DNA of 64,000 nucleotides from Promerops cafer. Lineage: Eukaryota; Chordata; Aves; Passeriformes; Nectariniidae. Under the pieces are notes generated by a model that worked only from the letters and a program-made list of their open reading frames with translations, did not search any database and had not been told where the DNA came from. A program made the position numbers and the translations under genes. The DNA is taken from contig VZSE01002700.1 in NCBI GenBank assembly GCA_013398275.1, positions 104,899-168,898 of the forward strand, read 5' to 3'. Positions 63,863-64,000 of this stretch are shown here, piece by piece. Numbering within the stretch: the first letter of the stretch is position 1; every line of letters starts with the position of its first letter.

Positions 63863-64000
63863 CAATAAACAATTTTGGGCTAATTTTCAATTTTCTGATC
63901 ATCACGCTCTTCTCTTCTTTAGCTGCTTCCCAGTACTCATGTACTCATGCATGGACTTATTTCTTTCCAGGTACTTCGAATTTCCTTTTGCTGAAATATT
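63863..64000. other. Window end, nothing recognised
   Basis: Short non-repetitive remainder; the sequence continues beyond the window. Confidence 0.4.

Overview
This window looks like vertebrate, very probably songbird (passerine), nuclear DNA: AT-rich, intron/intergenic in character and almost free of convincing coding sequence. The evidence is its repeats. There are several CR1 LINE fragments on both strands carrying avian CR1 3'-end signatures, three or four solo LTRs of types I associate with passerine endogenous retroviruses (ERVL-like and ERVK-like), and a short SINE with a tRNA-Ile-like head and a CR1-like tail. That SINE design is known from passerines. Species is not determinable here. 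Two single N characters (20298, 20483) show this is an assembled draft.

Layout: 1-3683 is AT-rich DNA with one unclassified LTR-like repeat (about 945-1790). 3684-4271 is an ERVK-like solo LTR. 4272-8689 holds nothing recognised apart from a strong hairpin and small tandem repeats. 8690-10190 is a CR1 cluster: two plus-strand 3' ends back to back, then a third plus-strand copy interrupted by a short, internally deleted minus-strand CR1. 10190-16075 is rich in microsatellites. 16076-16545 is an ERVL-like solo LTR. 20299-20867 contains a 184-bp near-perfect direct duplication whose first copy is bracketed by the two Ns, a likely assembly artefact. 25464-26045 is another ERVL-like solo LTR, with near-matching 5-bp flanks. 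26046-56700 is a long gene-poor stretch with one decayed CR1 piece (about 29815-30110), a hexanucleotide array, a few GC-richer islands I cannot classify, one weak exon candidate (53595-53786, minus) and a short CR1 tail (55012-55070). 56704-57239 is a solo LTR. 58430-60135 is the largest element: a decayed, internally deleted plus-strand CR1 interrupted by the tRNA-Ile/CR1-tail SINE. 63310-63860 is a minus-strand CR1 3' region.

I see no operon, no CRISPR array, no rRNA and no functional tRNA. No gene is supported well enough to be called. Nearly all open frames are short chance frames in AT-rich DNA or frames running through repeats. Repeat identifications rest on recalled family signatures, not on a database search. 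I found no convincing new biological system. The best leads are the N-bracketed duplication, the nested retroposons and the single exon-like frame at 53.6-53.8 kb.
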